DNA from: Elusimicrobiota bacterium
GTDB taxonomy: Bacteria; Elusimicrobiota; Elusimicrobia; UBA1565; UBA9628
DNA length: 25,950 nt
Assembly: GCA_016194625.1 (NCBI GenBank)
Contig: JACQBB010000180.1
Span: 1 to 25,950, forward strand
Reading direction: 5' to 3'
Below are positions 13,399-21,819 of this stretch, one piece after another. A model generated the notes under the pieces. It was not told the DNA's origin, searched no databases, and was given only the letters and a program-made list of their open reading frames with translations. How positions within the stretch are numbered: position 1 is the first letter of the stretch; each line of letters begins with the position of its first letter. A program made the position numbers and the translations under genes.

Positions 13399-15705
13399 TC
13401 AGGACTTCGGAGCGGAGGAGGCGGCCGGAGCGAGCAGCTCCTGCACCTTCTGCGCCAGCGCCTTCATCGCGAACGGCTTCTGGATGAACGCGTCCGCGGC
13501 GTCGAGGGCCTTCTTCTCCGTGTAGCCGGACATGTAGAGGATGCGCATCGCCGGGCGCAGGCCGCGGACGAGGCCGGCCAGCTCGACGCCGTCGATGCCG
13601 GGCATCACCAGGTCGGTGATCATCAGGTCCAGGCGCTCGGGGCTCTCCCGCACGGCCGCGAGGGCCTCCAGGCCGCTCTTCGCCTCGACGACCGCGTGCC
13701 CCTCCTGCCGGAGCAGGCGGCCCACGATGCGGCGGACCGTCTCGTCGTCCTCGACGAGCAGGATGCGCCCGCGGGCCTCCCCCCCGACTCGCGGGGGCGC
13801 CGGCGGCGCGGCGACGACCGCGTCCGCGGCGGCGCGGGGCAGGAAGACCCGGAAACAGCTGCCGGCGCCGGGCGTGCTGGAGACCTCGACGCGCCCGCCC
13901 GACTGCTGGACGATCCCGTAGACGGTGGACAGTCCCAGGCCGGTGCCCTTGCCGACCGCCTTGGTCGTGAAGAACGGCTCGAAGACCCGTGCCAGCGTCT
14001 CCGCGTCCATCCCCACGCCGGTGTCCGCGACCTCCAGGACCACGTACGGCCCGGGCCGCGCGCCCGCCTGCGCCGCGTCCGTCTCGACGTCGCGCGTGCG
14101 CAGGGTCAAGCGTCCGCCCTTCGGCATCGCGTCGCGCGCGTTGACGACCAGGTTCAAGACCACCTGCTCGATCAGATGATGGTCGGCCAGGACCTTGCCC
14201 AGCCCCGCCGCGAGGTCGCAGACGATCTCGACGTCCTCGCCGAGCAGGCGCTGGAGCATGCGCTGCAGGTTCGTCACCGTCGCGTTGAGGTCCACGAGAC
14301 TCGGGACGAGCGGCTGGCGCCGGCTGAAGGCCAGCAGCTGCCGCGTCAGGGCCGCGGCGCGCTCCCCGGCCAGGATGATCTCCTCGGCGTCCTTCTGCCG
14401 CGGGTCCCCGTACGGGAGGTTCTGCTTGAGGCTCTCGGCGTAGCCGAGGATGGCCATCAGGATGTTGTTGAAGTCGTGAGCCACGCCGCCGGCCAGGCGC
14501 CCGACGCTCTCCAGCTTCTGCGCCTGCCGGAGCTGCGCCTCCACCTGCGCCAGCCGCGCCGCGTCGCGCGCGCGTTCGGTGACGTCGATGCCGAAGGAGA
14601 TCGTCCCGACGAGCCGGTCCCCGTCCTTCACGACGCCGTTCTGCCACATGACGGCGCGCCGCTCGCCGGCGCGGGTGAGGATCGGGTTCTCGAAGACGTT
14701 CGCGCGCTCCCCCGCGCGCGCGAGCCGCCGGAACTCCTCGCGGACGCGGGCGCGCTCGTCCGGAGGGATCGCCGTCTCGAACCAGTCCTTGCCCTCCAAC
14801 TCGCCCTGCCGCCAGCCGACGGCCTTCTCGGCCTCCTGGTTGAGGCGCCGGACGCGGCCGTCCTCGTCGAGCTGCACGAAGATGACGTTCGCGGTCTGGA
14901 TCAGACTCTCGGTGAAGTCGCGGAGCCTGCTCTTCTCGCTCTCGACCAGGAGGAGCGCGTCGAGCATCTCGTTGATCCCGGCGCCCAGGCGCGAGATCTC
15001 GTCGTCGCCCTCCGCGGTCAGGCGCAGGTCGCGCCGGCCGTCCCGGATCTCGCCGGAGAAGGCGAGCAGGCGCTCCAGGCCCGAGGCCAGCCGCCTCCCG
15101 ATGAGGAGCGCGAAGACGGAGCCGGTGAGGATGGCCAGCAGCGTGTACAGGACGCCGCTCGACCAGGCCGCCGAGAGGTTCGCCGCGATCTGCGCGCCTC
15201 CCCGCCCGACGCGCGCCCAGCCGACGAGGTCTCCGTCGGCCGTCAGCACCGGGACGGCGACGTCCACGGACGCCCGGTCGGAGCGGAGGACGCGGAACGT
15301 CCTCGCGCCGCTCCGCAGCGAGCGGCTCTCCGGGTCGTCGGCGACGGACCCGACGCGCGCGGGGTCCGTGTGGGCCAGCACTTTGCCCTCCGGGTCGGTG
15401 ATCATCGCGTAGCGCAGGTCCGGATAGCGGGCCACCGAGCCGACGATCTCCTCGAGGCCGACGACGTCGTTGGCCAGCACCCAGGAGCTCGAGTTGATCG
15501 CGAGCGTCCGCGCCAGCCCCAGCGTATGGTCCAGGCTCAGCTGGGTCAGGAACGCGCGTTGACGGTTCACCAGGTCGAAGACGAACACGGTCATCAACAG
15601 GAGGTGGACGAGCGCCACTCCGGCGATGAGCTGGCGGCGCAGGCTGACGGGCCAGAGCCTCCGCGCCCGGCGGCGGACGGACTCGACCGCCTCGATCGCG
15701 TTCAT
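13399..15705 (-). CDS. Membrane-bound hybrid sensor histidine kinase (HAMP-PAS-HK-REC)
   Basis: A 768-residue kinase. Transmembrane helix 1 is at about 26-46. A periplasmic sensor region (about 47-180) carries Cache-like segments ([22 protein letters not shown]). Transmembrane helix 2 is at 184-203, then HAMP to about 256, a PAS domain at about 265-378 and the dimerisation domain with phospho-acceptor H410 in [11 protein letters not shown]. The ATPase domain follows with [15 protein letters not shown] and [10 protein letters not shown]-terminal receiver has LVEDDE, phospho-aspartate D698 in [17 protein letters not shown] and the IQKPF lysine. The ATG overlaps the stop of the PhnD-like lipoprotein gene (ATGA). 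No separate response regulator is encoded nearby, so the output is unknown. Confidence 0.93.
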   Translation of the reverse strand: MNAIEAVESVRRRARRLWPVSLRRQLIAGVALVHLLLMTVFVFDLVNRQRAFLTQLSLDHTLGLARTLAINSSSWVLANDVVGLEEIVGSVARYPDLRYAMITDPEGKVLAHTDPARVGSVADDPESRSLRSGARTFRVLRSDRASVDVAVPVLTADGDLVGWARVGRGGAQIAANLSAAWSSGVLYTLLAILTGSVFALLIGRRLASGLERLLAFSGEIRDGRRDLRLTAEGDDEISRLGAGINEMLDALLLVESEKSRLRDFTESLIQTANVIFVQLDEDGRVRRLNQEAEKAVGWRQGELEGKDWFETAIPPDERARVREEFRRLARAGERANVFENPILTRAGERRAVMWQNGVVKDGDRLVGTISFGIDVTERARDAARLAQVEAQLRQAQKLESVGRLAGGVAHDFNNILMAILGYAESLKQNLPYGDPRQKDAEEIILAGERAAALTRQLLAFSRRQPLVPSLVDLNATVTNLQRMLQRLLGEDVEIVCDLAAGLGKVLADHHLIEQVVLNLVVNARDAMPKGGRLTLRTRDVETDAAQAGARPGPYVVLEVADTGVGMDAETLARVFEPFFTTKAVGKGTGLGLSTVYGIVQQSGGRVEVSSTPGAGSCFRVFLPRAAADAVVAAPPAPPRVGGEARGRILLVEDDETVRRIVGRLLRQEGHAVVEAKSGLEALAAVRESPERLDLMITDLVMPGIDGVELAGLVRGLRPAMRILYMSGYTEKKALDAADAFIQKPFAMKALAQKVQELLAPAASSAPKS

Positions 15706-16604
15706 CGTTCCCCCGCCGGCCCGAGACTGGCCTCGTAGGTCTTCAAGAAGGACGCGACGGGCGCGTAGGTGGCCTCCGTCGCCGGCTCGAAGCGCTCGAG
15801 CGGCAGGGCGGCGAGCAGGCGGCGGCCCTCCGGGTCCGAGTCCAGGCCGAACAGCGCCCGGGCGAAGGCGTCGACGGTCTCCCGGGGGACGTCGTCGCGC
15901 GCGACGAGGCCGTTGTTGACCAGCGACGGGGTCTCCCAGCGCACGACGAGCTCCCGGGCCTGCGCCGGATTCGACTTCTGGAACGCCTCCCACGGCGGCG
16001 GCCAGGTCGCCCCCGCGGCGGTCTTGCCGATGAAGACGTTCATCATGGACGACTCCTGGGACCCGGAGTAGACGCGGCGGATGTCGCGCCGCGCGTCCAG
16101 GCCGTGCGTGTGGAGGTAGTACAGCGGCATCATCGTCGCCGCCAGCGCCGTCGGCGCCGGGAACGAGACCGCCCTGCCCTTCAGGTCGGCGACCGTCGCG
16201 ACCCCGCCGTCGCGGCGCACCAGGACGATCCCGCGGAACGAGCGGTCGTCTCCCATCTTGCCGATGACGCGGTAGCCGTGGCGCAGGGAGTTCACCGTCT
16301 GGTACGGGTTCGGGAGCGCGAAGTCGAAGCGGCGGGAGTAGAGCTTCTTGTCGAACTCGTCATAGGAGCGCGACGCCTCCAGCCTGACGACCGCGCCGGC
16401 GAGGCGCGCGTTCACGTAGTCGACGATCGGGCCGTAGTCCGCGTAGAGGCGTTCCGGGTTGTGCAGCGGGTGCACGCCGAAGACCAGCACGCGGGGCCCT
16501 TCCGACCCGGCGGGCGCGTAGGTCGGGGCGTACGCTTCCTTCTCCCGGCACCCGCCGAGCGTCCCGAGGACGATCGCCGCCGTCGCGAGGATCAACCTGA
16601 ACAC
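15702..16604 (-). CDS. PhnD-like phosphate/phosphonate-type substrate-binding lipoprotein
   Basis: A 300-residue periplasmic binding protein. The lipobox TLGGC places the lipid-modified cysteine at residue 19. The mature part has the PhnD/PtxB-family pattern: LVFGVHPLHNPERLYADYGPIVDYVNARL, YDEFDKKLYSRRFDFALPNPYQ, a DLKGRAVSFPAPTALAATMMPLYYL segment and the SGSQESSMMNVFIGKTAAGATWPPPWEAF hinge loop. Family members bind phosphate, phosphite, phosphonates or other small anions. No ABC ATPase or permease gene is adjacent. Instead it is translationally coupled to the hybrid histidine kinase, so I infer it presents its ligand to the kinase. I used GTG 16604, which follows a CATAAT/ATAATT element by 7-8 nt. 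Confidence 0.88.
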   Translation of the reverse strand: MFRLILATAAIVLGTLGGCREKEAYAPTYAPAGSEGPRVLVFGVHPLHNPERLYADYGPIVDYVNARLAGAVVRLEASRSYDEFDKKLYSRRFDFALPNPYQTVNSLRHGYRVIGKMGDDRSFRGIVLVRRDGGVATVADLKGRAVSFPAPTALAATMMPLYYLHTHGLDARRDIRRVYSGSQESSMMNVFIGKTAAGATWPPPWEAFQKSNPAQARELVVRWETPSLVNNGLVARDDVPRETVDAFARALFGLDSDPEGRRLLAALPLERFEPATEATYAPVASFLKTYEASLGPAGER

Positions 16605-16620
16605 TTACATTAATTATGCA
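16605..16620. promoter_or_regulatory. AT-rich divergent promoter region with a TTACATTA word
   Basis: TTACATTAATTATGCA lies between the divergent PhnD-like gene and the barrel-protein gene. On the minus strand it offers TGC-ATAATT as an extended -10 ending 7 nt before GTG 16604. The word TTACATTA is identical to part of the Rrf2 operator candidate at 1-16, so a shared regulator is possible, though AT-rich promoters can resemble one another by chance. Confidence 0.35.
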
Positions 16621-16651
16621 ACGCTCTGACCGACGGCGGCGGGAGCATTGC

Positions 16652-17500
16652 ATGCGGAGCGGGACGATGAGAGTCCCGCTCGCCGCGGTCGTCACGCTCG
16701 CGCTCTCGGCGCCCCCCGCGGCCGCCAACAGCATCATCACCGCCGAGCGGCCGGCGATCGCGCCCCGGGGCTGGACGGTGCAGCTCGACGCGCGGCCGAC
16801 CTATACCCGGTCGGCGGCCTTCGTCGACGGGGACGGGAACGCGAGCCCGCAGTCCGCGACGAGCCGCCAGCTCCTGATGATCGCGCGCGTGTTCTGGCCG
16901 CGCGCGATGCTCCGCGTCAGCGCTCCGCTGGTCAGCCAGTCGCAAGGCGGCGGCGGACGCTACGGCCTGGGCGACGCGGTCTTCGAGGGCGGCGCCTTGG
17001 CCGCTCCCGGCCCGTGGCGCTTCCGCTTCCTGGGCTTCGCCAAGGCCCCGACGGGGACCTACGACAAGGCTCAGGCGGTCAACGTCGGCGGCGGGCAATG
17101 GGACTTCGGGCCCGCCCTCTACGTCACGCGCTACTTCGACGAGAAGCGCGTGGACGTGGACCTGTGGGCGCAGTACGCGTTCCGCGTGCCCAACACGGAC
17201 AGCGGGATACGCCCCGGCGCCGAGTTCAGCTACGCTCTGACCGCCGCGCGGGAGTTCTCGCTGGGCGCGCCGGTCCGCGCGGGGCTCGAGCACCGCGGGT
17301 TCTTCGGCGAGCCCCACCGCCGCGACGGGGCGGCCGTCGGCGGAGCCCGGCGCTCGCTGGGGATCGGCCCGGTCGCGCAGATCAAGCTGGACCGCCTCGT
17401 GAAGGGGCTCGCGGTGTGGCCGACGGCGATCTTCGACGTCTACGACCGCAACGCGTCGCGGACCCAGCTGTATTACCTGAGGACCACCCTCGTCTTCTGA
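16652..17500 (+). CDS. Secreted outer-membrane beta-barrel-like protein
   Basis: A 282-residue protein from ATG 16652, which has GGGAG 6 nt upstream; starts at 16616 and 16667 are also possible. The signal peptide is MRVPLAAVVTLALSAPPAAA after a short basic leader. The mature chain alternates hydrophobic and polar residues in strand-like blocks (WTVQLDARPTYTRSAAF, WRFRFLGFAKAPTGTYD, QWDFGPALYVTRYFDEKRVDVDLWAQYAFRVP) and ends in an aromatic residue (YYLRTTLVF), as outer-membrane barrels usually do. It resembles the transporter or 'meta-pathway of phenol degradation' (PF13557) type of proteins. Function unknown. It is divergent from the PhnD-like sensor genes. Confidence 0.72.
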   Translation: MRSGTMRVPLAAVVTLALSAPPAAANSIITAERPAIAPRGWTVQLDARPTYTRSAAFVDGDGNASPQSATSRQLLMIARVFWPRAMLRVSAPLVSQSQGGGGRYGLGDAVFEGGALAAPGPWRFRFLGFAKAPTGTYDKAQAVNVGGGQWDFGPALYVTRYFDEKRVDVDLWAQYAFRVPNTDSGIRPGAEFSYALTAAREFSLGAPVRAGLEHRGFFGEPHRRDGAAVGGARRSLGIGPVAQIKLDRLVKGLAVWPTAIFDVYDRNASRTQLYYLRTTLVF

Positions 17501-17513
17501 CCCGGCCGGGTCA
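17498..17513. promoter_or_regulatory. 16-bp palindrome spanning two convergent stop codons
   Basis: TGACCCGGCCGGGTCA is perfectly self-complementary and includes both the TGA of the barrel-protein gene and the TGA (read as TCA) of the SulP gene. The only intergenic sequence is its central 10 bp. It could act as a weak bidirectional terminator stem, but there is no loop or U-tract, so this is only a structural observation. Confidence 0.3.
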
Positions 17514-19724
17514 GCCTTCCTTCAGCGCGCCCAGCTCGGCGTCGGCCTGGCGCAGGCGCAGCGCGAGCGCGTGCGCCATGTCGAAGAAGACCTGGCGCGC
17601 GAGCTTCGGGTGGGCGTCCGCGGCGGCCTCGAAGCGCGCCCGCGACACCGCGTACAGCTCGCTGTCCTCGCGCGCGACCGCGTCGGCGGTGCGGCGGCCG
17701 CGGTCGAGGAAGCACATCTCCCCGAAGAACTCCCCGGGCCCGAAGCTGGCCAGGTGATGCCCGGCCTGGCCGGACAGCGGCAGGACGATGCGCACGCGGC
17801 CGCGGCGCACGAGGAACAGCTCGTCGCCCTCGTCGCCCGCGTGGAAGACCGCCTCCCCCGCCTTGACGGTCAGCTCGCGCGCGCAGGCGGCCAGCGCGGC
17901 CACGGTGTCCGGCGCGCGGCGCTGGACGAGCGGGAACGCGGCCAGGGCCAGCGGCGGGCCGCCCGGGCGCACGACGCGCCGGCCCTCCAGCAGGCTCTCC
18001 TCCGCCCACTCGAGCCCCTCGTCGAGCGAGCCCATCACCAGCACGCGCCCGCTCTCTTCCGAAAGGCCGAGGTGGCGCAGGTAGCGCGCCAGGTCCTGTC
18101 CCGTCGGCGACGCGGGCGGCACGCGGCACAGGACCAGGCGGCCGCCGCGCGCGGCGAGCGTGCGCGACAGGCGCTGGAGCAGGTGCGCCGCGGTGAAGTC
18201 CATCGAGCGCACGCGGCTCAGGTCGAGCACCGCGTGGCGCGCTCCGGCCAGGTCGGCTTCCAGCTCGCGCAGGAGCCCGTCGGCGGTGCCGAAGAACAGC
18301 GGGCCCTGCAGCTCGGCCACCAGCACGCGGGCGCCTTCCGCGTCCAGGACGGCGGACTCCTCGGGCGGGCGCACCTGCTTCGAGCGGCGCTGCGCCAGCG
18401 TCGCCCGCGAGCGCACGACGGCGAAGCGGGTCTGCTCGCGCAGGAACAGCAGGATCGAGAGCGCCACGCCCGCCCCCGCCGCCTGCACCAGGCCCACGCC
18501 CAGCGCGACGACGACCACGGCCGCGATGACGGCGAAGTCGAAGCGGGTGGACGCCCGGCGCAGGAGGCTCAGGCTGTCGAAGTCCGCCATCCGCGCCCCG
18601 ACGACGACGAGCAGGCCCGACAGCGCGGCCAGCGGCAGGCGCGGGAGCAGCCACGGACCGGCGAACAGCGCCGCCGCGCAGACCGCGCCGCACGCCAGCG
18701 CCGAGCGCCGCGTCGCCCCGCCGCTGGTCACGTTGATCAGCGTCGCGCCCATCTGCCCGGAGCCGGGCGTGCCGCCGAGCAGCGCCGCCGCCGCGTTGCC
18801 CAGGCCCTGCCCGGCGAGGACGCGGTCCGCGTCGTGCCGCGTCTCGGTCAGCGCGTCCACGACGACGCAGGTCTTGAGCGCGTCCACGGAGAGCAGGACC
18901 GCCAGCGTCGCCGCGGGCGCCGCGGCGGCGCTCCAGTCCGCCGCGCTCGCGCCGAGAAGGCCGCCGGCGCGCTCGGTCAGCGCCGACCACAGCGGCGCGG
19001 CCGCGAACGCGCCGACGACGAGCGGGTTCCCCGTCGCCGACAGGATCTCCGGCCGCCGCAGGCCGAGCAGGAGGTGCGCGAGCACTCCCGCCGCCAGGCC
19101 GAGCACGGCGGGAGGCACGCGCCGCGTCAGGCGCGGCGCCCCGAGCACTCCCGCGACGGCGGCGAGGCCCACGACGAACGCCTCCGGCGTCCAGGACGCC
19201 GGGGCGAGCAGCGCGCCGCCCAGGGACGCGCCGTGCGGCAGGCCGAGCAGGGACGGGAGCTGCTTGAGCACGATCAGGACGCCGACCCCGGTCAGGTAGC
19301 CGCTGACCACCGGGTACGGGATGTACTTCATCAGGCGCCCGCCGCGCAGGAACGCGAAGGCGAGCTGGAAGGCCGCGGCCGCCAGCGCGACCAGGGTCAG
19401 CCGGCGCACCGCCGCGGCGGGGTCCCCGGCCGCCAGCTCCGCCGCCAGCGCGCCCATCACGGCCGCCGCCGGCGCGCTCGGCGCCGAGATCAGAACGGCG
19501 CTGCCGCGCGTCAGCGGGGCCAGCAGGCCCAGCGCCGCCGCGCCCGCCAGGCCCGCGGACGCGCCGCGGGCCGCGGCCTCGGGGCCGAGGGGCGACAGCA
19601 CGGCGACGCCGAAGGCGACCGCCGACGGGAGCGCGACCAGGGCCGCGGCCAGGCCGCCCCACAGCTCGGGGGCCCACGGCGCGGCGGGGGCCGCGCGCTC
19701 CGGCTCGGGGGCTCGGTCCTTCAT
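17511..19724 (-). CDS. SulP family anion transporter with STAS and cNMP-binding domains
   Basis: A 737-residue inner-membrane protein. The SulP core spans about residues 15-440: LWGGLAAALVALPSAVAFGVAV at the start, YIPYPVVSGYLTGVGVLIVLKQLP, and the G.TPGSGQMGATLINVTSGGATRRSAL region of helix 8. A STAS domain follows (about 465-560, with LDLSRVRSMDFTAAHLLQRL). The C-terminus is a cyclic-nucleotide-binding domain (about 615-725) with a complete cassette FGPGEFFGEMCFLDRGRRTADAVA, including the glutamate and the phosphate-binding arginine. SulP proteins carry sulfate, bicarbonate or other anions. The extra domain suggests direct cNMP control of transport. Contrast the orphan domain at 8658, which lacks the arginine. 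Confidence 0.93.
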   Translation of the reverse strand: MKDRAPEPERAAPAAPWAPELWGGLAAALVALPSAVAFGVAVLSPLGPEAAARGASAGLAGAAALGLLAPLTRGSAVLISAPSAPAAAVMGALAAELAAGDPAAAVRRLTLVALAAAAFQLAFAFLRGGRLMKYIPYPVVSGYLTGVGVLIVLKQLPSLLGLPHGASLGGALLAPASWTPEAFVVGLAAVAGVLGAPRLTRRVPPAVLGLAAGVLAHLLLGLRRPEILSATGNPLVVGAFAAAPLWSALTERAGGLLGASAADWSAAAAPAATLAVLLSVDALKTCVVVDALTETRHDADRVLAGQGLGNAAAALLGGTPGSGQMGATLINVTSGGATRRSALACGAVCAAALFAGPWLLPRLPLAALSGLLVVVGARMADFDSLSLLRRASTRFDFAVIAAVVVVALGVGLVQAAGAGVALSILLFLREQTRFAVVRSRATLAQRRSKQVRPPEESAVLDAEGARVLVAELQGPLFFGTADGLLRELEADLAGARHAVLDLSRVRSMDFTAAHLLQRLSRTLAARGGRLVLCRVPPASPTGQDLARYLRHLGLSEESGRVLVMGSLDEGLEWAEESLLEGRRVVRPGGPPLALAAFPLVQRRAPDTVAALAACARELTVKAGEAVFHAGDEGDELFLVRRGRVRIVLPLSGQAGHHLASFGPGEFFGEMCFLDRGRRTADAVAREDSELYAVSRARFEAAADAHPKLARQVFFDMAHALALRLRQADAELGALKEG

Positions 19725-19746
19725 ATCACCGACGCATGGAACGATA

Positions 19747-19764
19747 TTACCCGACGCCGGGTAA
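19747..19764. promoter_or_regulatory. Inverted repeat upstream of the SulP gene
   Basis: TTACCCG-ACGC-CGGGTAA is a perfect 7-bp inverted repeat, 22 nt upstream of the SulP ATG (19724), and overlaps a possible minus-strand -10 (TAATAT, 19744-19749). It may be an operator for the transporter gene; no named site is recognised. Confidence 0.35.
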
Positions 19765-19768
19765 AGCG

Positions 19769-19798
19769 GAGGCCCCCGCGGTCGTCCGCGGGGGCCTC
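19769..19798 (-). terminator. Strong hairpin downstream of the M13 peptidase gene
   Basis: A perfect 13-bp stem (GAGGCCCCCGCGG with its complement) around the tetraloop TCGT lies 25 nt after the peptidase stop. On the minus strand it is followed by CGCTTTACC, a weak U-tract. It probably ends the peptidase transcript and insulates the SulP gene. Confidence 0.55.
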
Positions 19799-19823
19799 GT
19801 CCAGGACGGGACCGTCGTCCGGG

Positions 19824-21757
19824 CTACCAGACCCTGCAGGCCTTCGCGCCGCGCGTCATCGCGTCGGCGGGCTTGCACGCGAACGCCTTCGCGAAGCCCG
19901 GGGAGTTGGACAGCGGGCCGATCACGCGGAAGCGCGCGGCCGAGTGCGGGTCCACGTTCGCGAGCAGGCGCAGGCTCTCCTCGGTGGAGTTCTGGCACCA
20001 GACCTGGGCGAAGCCCAGGTACAGGCGCTGCTCGGGCGTGAAGCCGTTGACGTCGGCCGGGACGGAGCCGGACTTCTTGAGCTCCTCGAGCGCCATCGTC
20101 GCCAGGACCACGCCGCCGTTGTCGGCGGTGTTCTCGCCCAGCGTCAGCTTGCCGTTGAGGTGCACGCCGGCCAGCGGCTCGTAGGCCGCGTACTGGTCGA
20201 CGACGCAGGCCGTCTTCTCCTCGAACTTCTTCTCGTCCTCGGGCGTCCACCACTCGGACATGTTGCCCTTCGCGTCGAACTTGCGCCCCTCGTCGTCGAA
20301 GCCGTGCGTCAGCTCGTGGCCGATGACGACGCCGATCGCGCCCAGGTTGATCGCCTGGTCGCCGGTCCGGTCGAAGAACGGCGACTGCAGGATGCCGGCC
20401 GGGAACACGATCTCGTTGAGCTGCGGGTTGTAGTACGCGTTGACCGTCGGCGGCGTCATGTCCCACTCGCCGCGGTCCACCGGCTTGCCGATCTTGTTCA
20501 GGCGGCGCTTGACCTCGTAGGCGCGCGCGGAGCGCACCGAGGCCAGCAGGTCGGAGGAGACCTCGACGCCCTGATAGTCGCGCCACTTCGCCGGCCCGCC
20601 GATCTTGTTCACGATCGACTTGAACTTCTCGAGCGCCTTCGCGCGCGTCTTGGCCGTCATCCAGTCGAGGCCGTCGATGTCCGTCTTCAGCGACTTCATC
20701 AGCGCGACGATCAGCTCGTCGGTGCGCTTCTGGCCGTCCGAGCCGAAGGTCGCCTCGACGTAGCGGCGTCCCAGGTCGTGCCCGAGCAGGCCGTCGGTCA
20801 GCTCCACGCAGCGCTTCCAGCGCGGCTTGAGCTCCTTGGCGCCGGTGACCTTGCGGCCGGAGAAGTCGAAGCTCTCGTCGACGAAGTCCTTGGACAGCCA
20901 CGGCGCCGCGGAGCGGGCGACGTGCCAGCGCAGGTAGATCTTCCAGTCCGCGAGCGGCGTCGCGGCCAGCTGAGCCGAGAAGCCCGCGGCGAAGGAGGTG
21001 GACACCACGTTCAGCCACGCCGACTTCGGCGCGCCCGACTCGACGAGGTAGCGGTCCCAGTCGAAGCCCGGGGCGAGCTTGGCGAGCTCCGCCGCGCTCA
21101 TCTTGTGGTACAGGTTCTCCGGGGAGCGGCGCGAGACGCGGTCCATCGAGACCTTCGCGAGCTCGGTCTCCAGGCGCATCACCGTCTCGGCCTCGGCGGC
21201 GGCGGTCCTCGGGTCGTCGCCGAGCAGGCCGAACGTCTTGGCCGCGTGCCAGACGTACTGCCTGCGCAGGCGCTCGGACTTGGCGTCGGTCTTGAAGTAG
21301 TAGTCGCGGTCGGGCAGGCCCAGGCCGCCCTGGTCGAACTCGGCGATGACCTTCGACGAGTCCTTGTAGTCCTGGTCGGAGTCGAACGAGAAGCCCGCGC
21401 CCACGCCGGCCTTGTGGAAGCGCGCGAGCAAGGCCGGGAGCTCGGCCGTCGCCTTGAGCGCGTCGATGGCGGCGAAGTCGTCCTTCAGCGGGTCGGCGCC
21501 CTTCTCCTCCACGGCCGCCGGATGCCGCGCAGGACCAGCTTGTTGCGCTCGGCCAGCTCGTTGAAGCGGCCCCAGCGCGACTGGTCGGACGGGATCGGGT
21601 GGGACTTGGTCCAGCCGCCGCAGGCGTACTGGTAGAAGTCGGCGCACGGGGAGACCGACTTGTCGAGCGCCGTCAGGTCGAACGACGGGATGACCGGCGG
21701 CAGGTCGGCGGCGCGCAGCGGAGCGGTGAGCAGGGCGAGGGCGGCAAGGATGATCAT
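19824..21757 (-). pseudogene. M13 family (neprilysin-like) metallopeptidase with internal frameshifting deletion
   Basis: The N-terminal frame (21757 down to about 21521) encodes signal peptide MIILAALALLTAPLRA and SPCADFYQYACGGW, ending at LAERNKLVLRGI (79 residues). The next frame resumes with PAAVEEKGADPLKDDF and is complete to the family C-terminus CRVW. It includes zinc site HELTH (20304-20318) with the GENTADNGG third ligand (about 20115-20138) and NAYYNP. The family's linking segment (about 25-30 residues, ending like YASCMDEA) is missing, and the total length is off by 2 nt modulo 3. The mutation is therefore a deletion of 3n+1 nt near 21519-21521. Secreted endopeptidase is the ancestral role. 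Ribosome site GGAGG and a TATAAT promoter are intact, so decay is very recent or this is a sequence error. Confidence 0.85.
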
Positions 21758-21775
21758 GGTGTTCCTCCGGCGGCG

Positions 21776-21814
21776 ATTATAACAAAGGACGCGCCGGGAC
21801 GCGTTTGTTAGAAT
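21776..21814. promoter_or_regulatory. Back-to-back extended -10 promoters (M13 peptidase / TauE-like)
   Basis: On the minus strand TGTTATAAT (21776-21784) serves the peptidase gene. On the plus strand TGTTAGAAT (21806-21814) ends 5 nt before ATG 21820. Together they form the AACAAA...TTTGTT inverted repeat at 21781-21809. Each promoter's -35 region lies across the other's -10, so simultaneous use by two polymerases is unlikely. Confidence 0.6.
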
Positions 21815-21819
21815 AGCCC

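Noticed and set aside
17571..21635. A very long plus-strand open frame (about 1,350 codons) opposite the SulP and M13 genes
   Set aside because: Its product is arginine/glutamine/histidine-rich low-complexity sequence typical of antisense frames in high-GC DNA, and it runs across two well-supported minus-strand genes and a promoter region.
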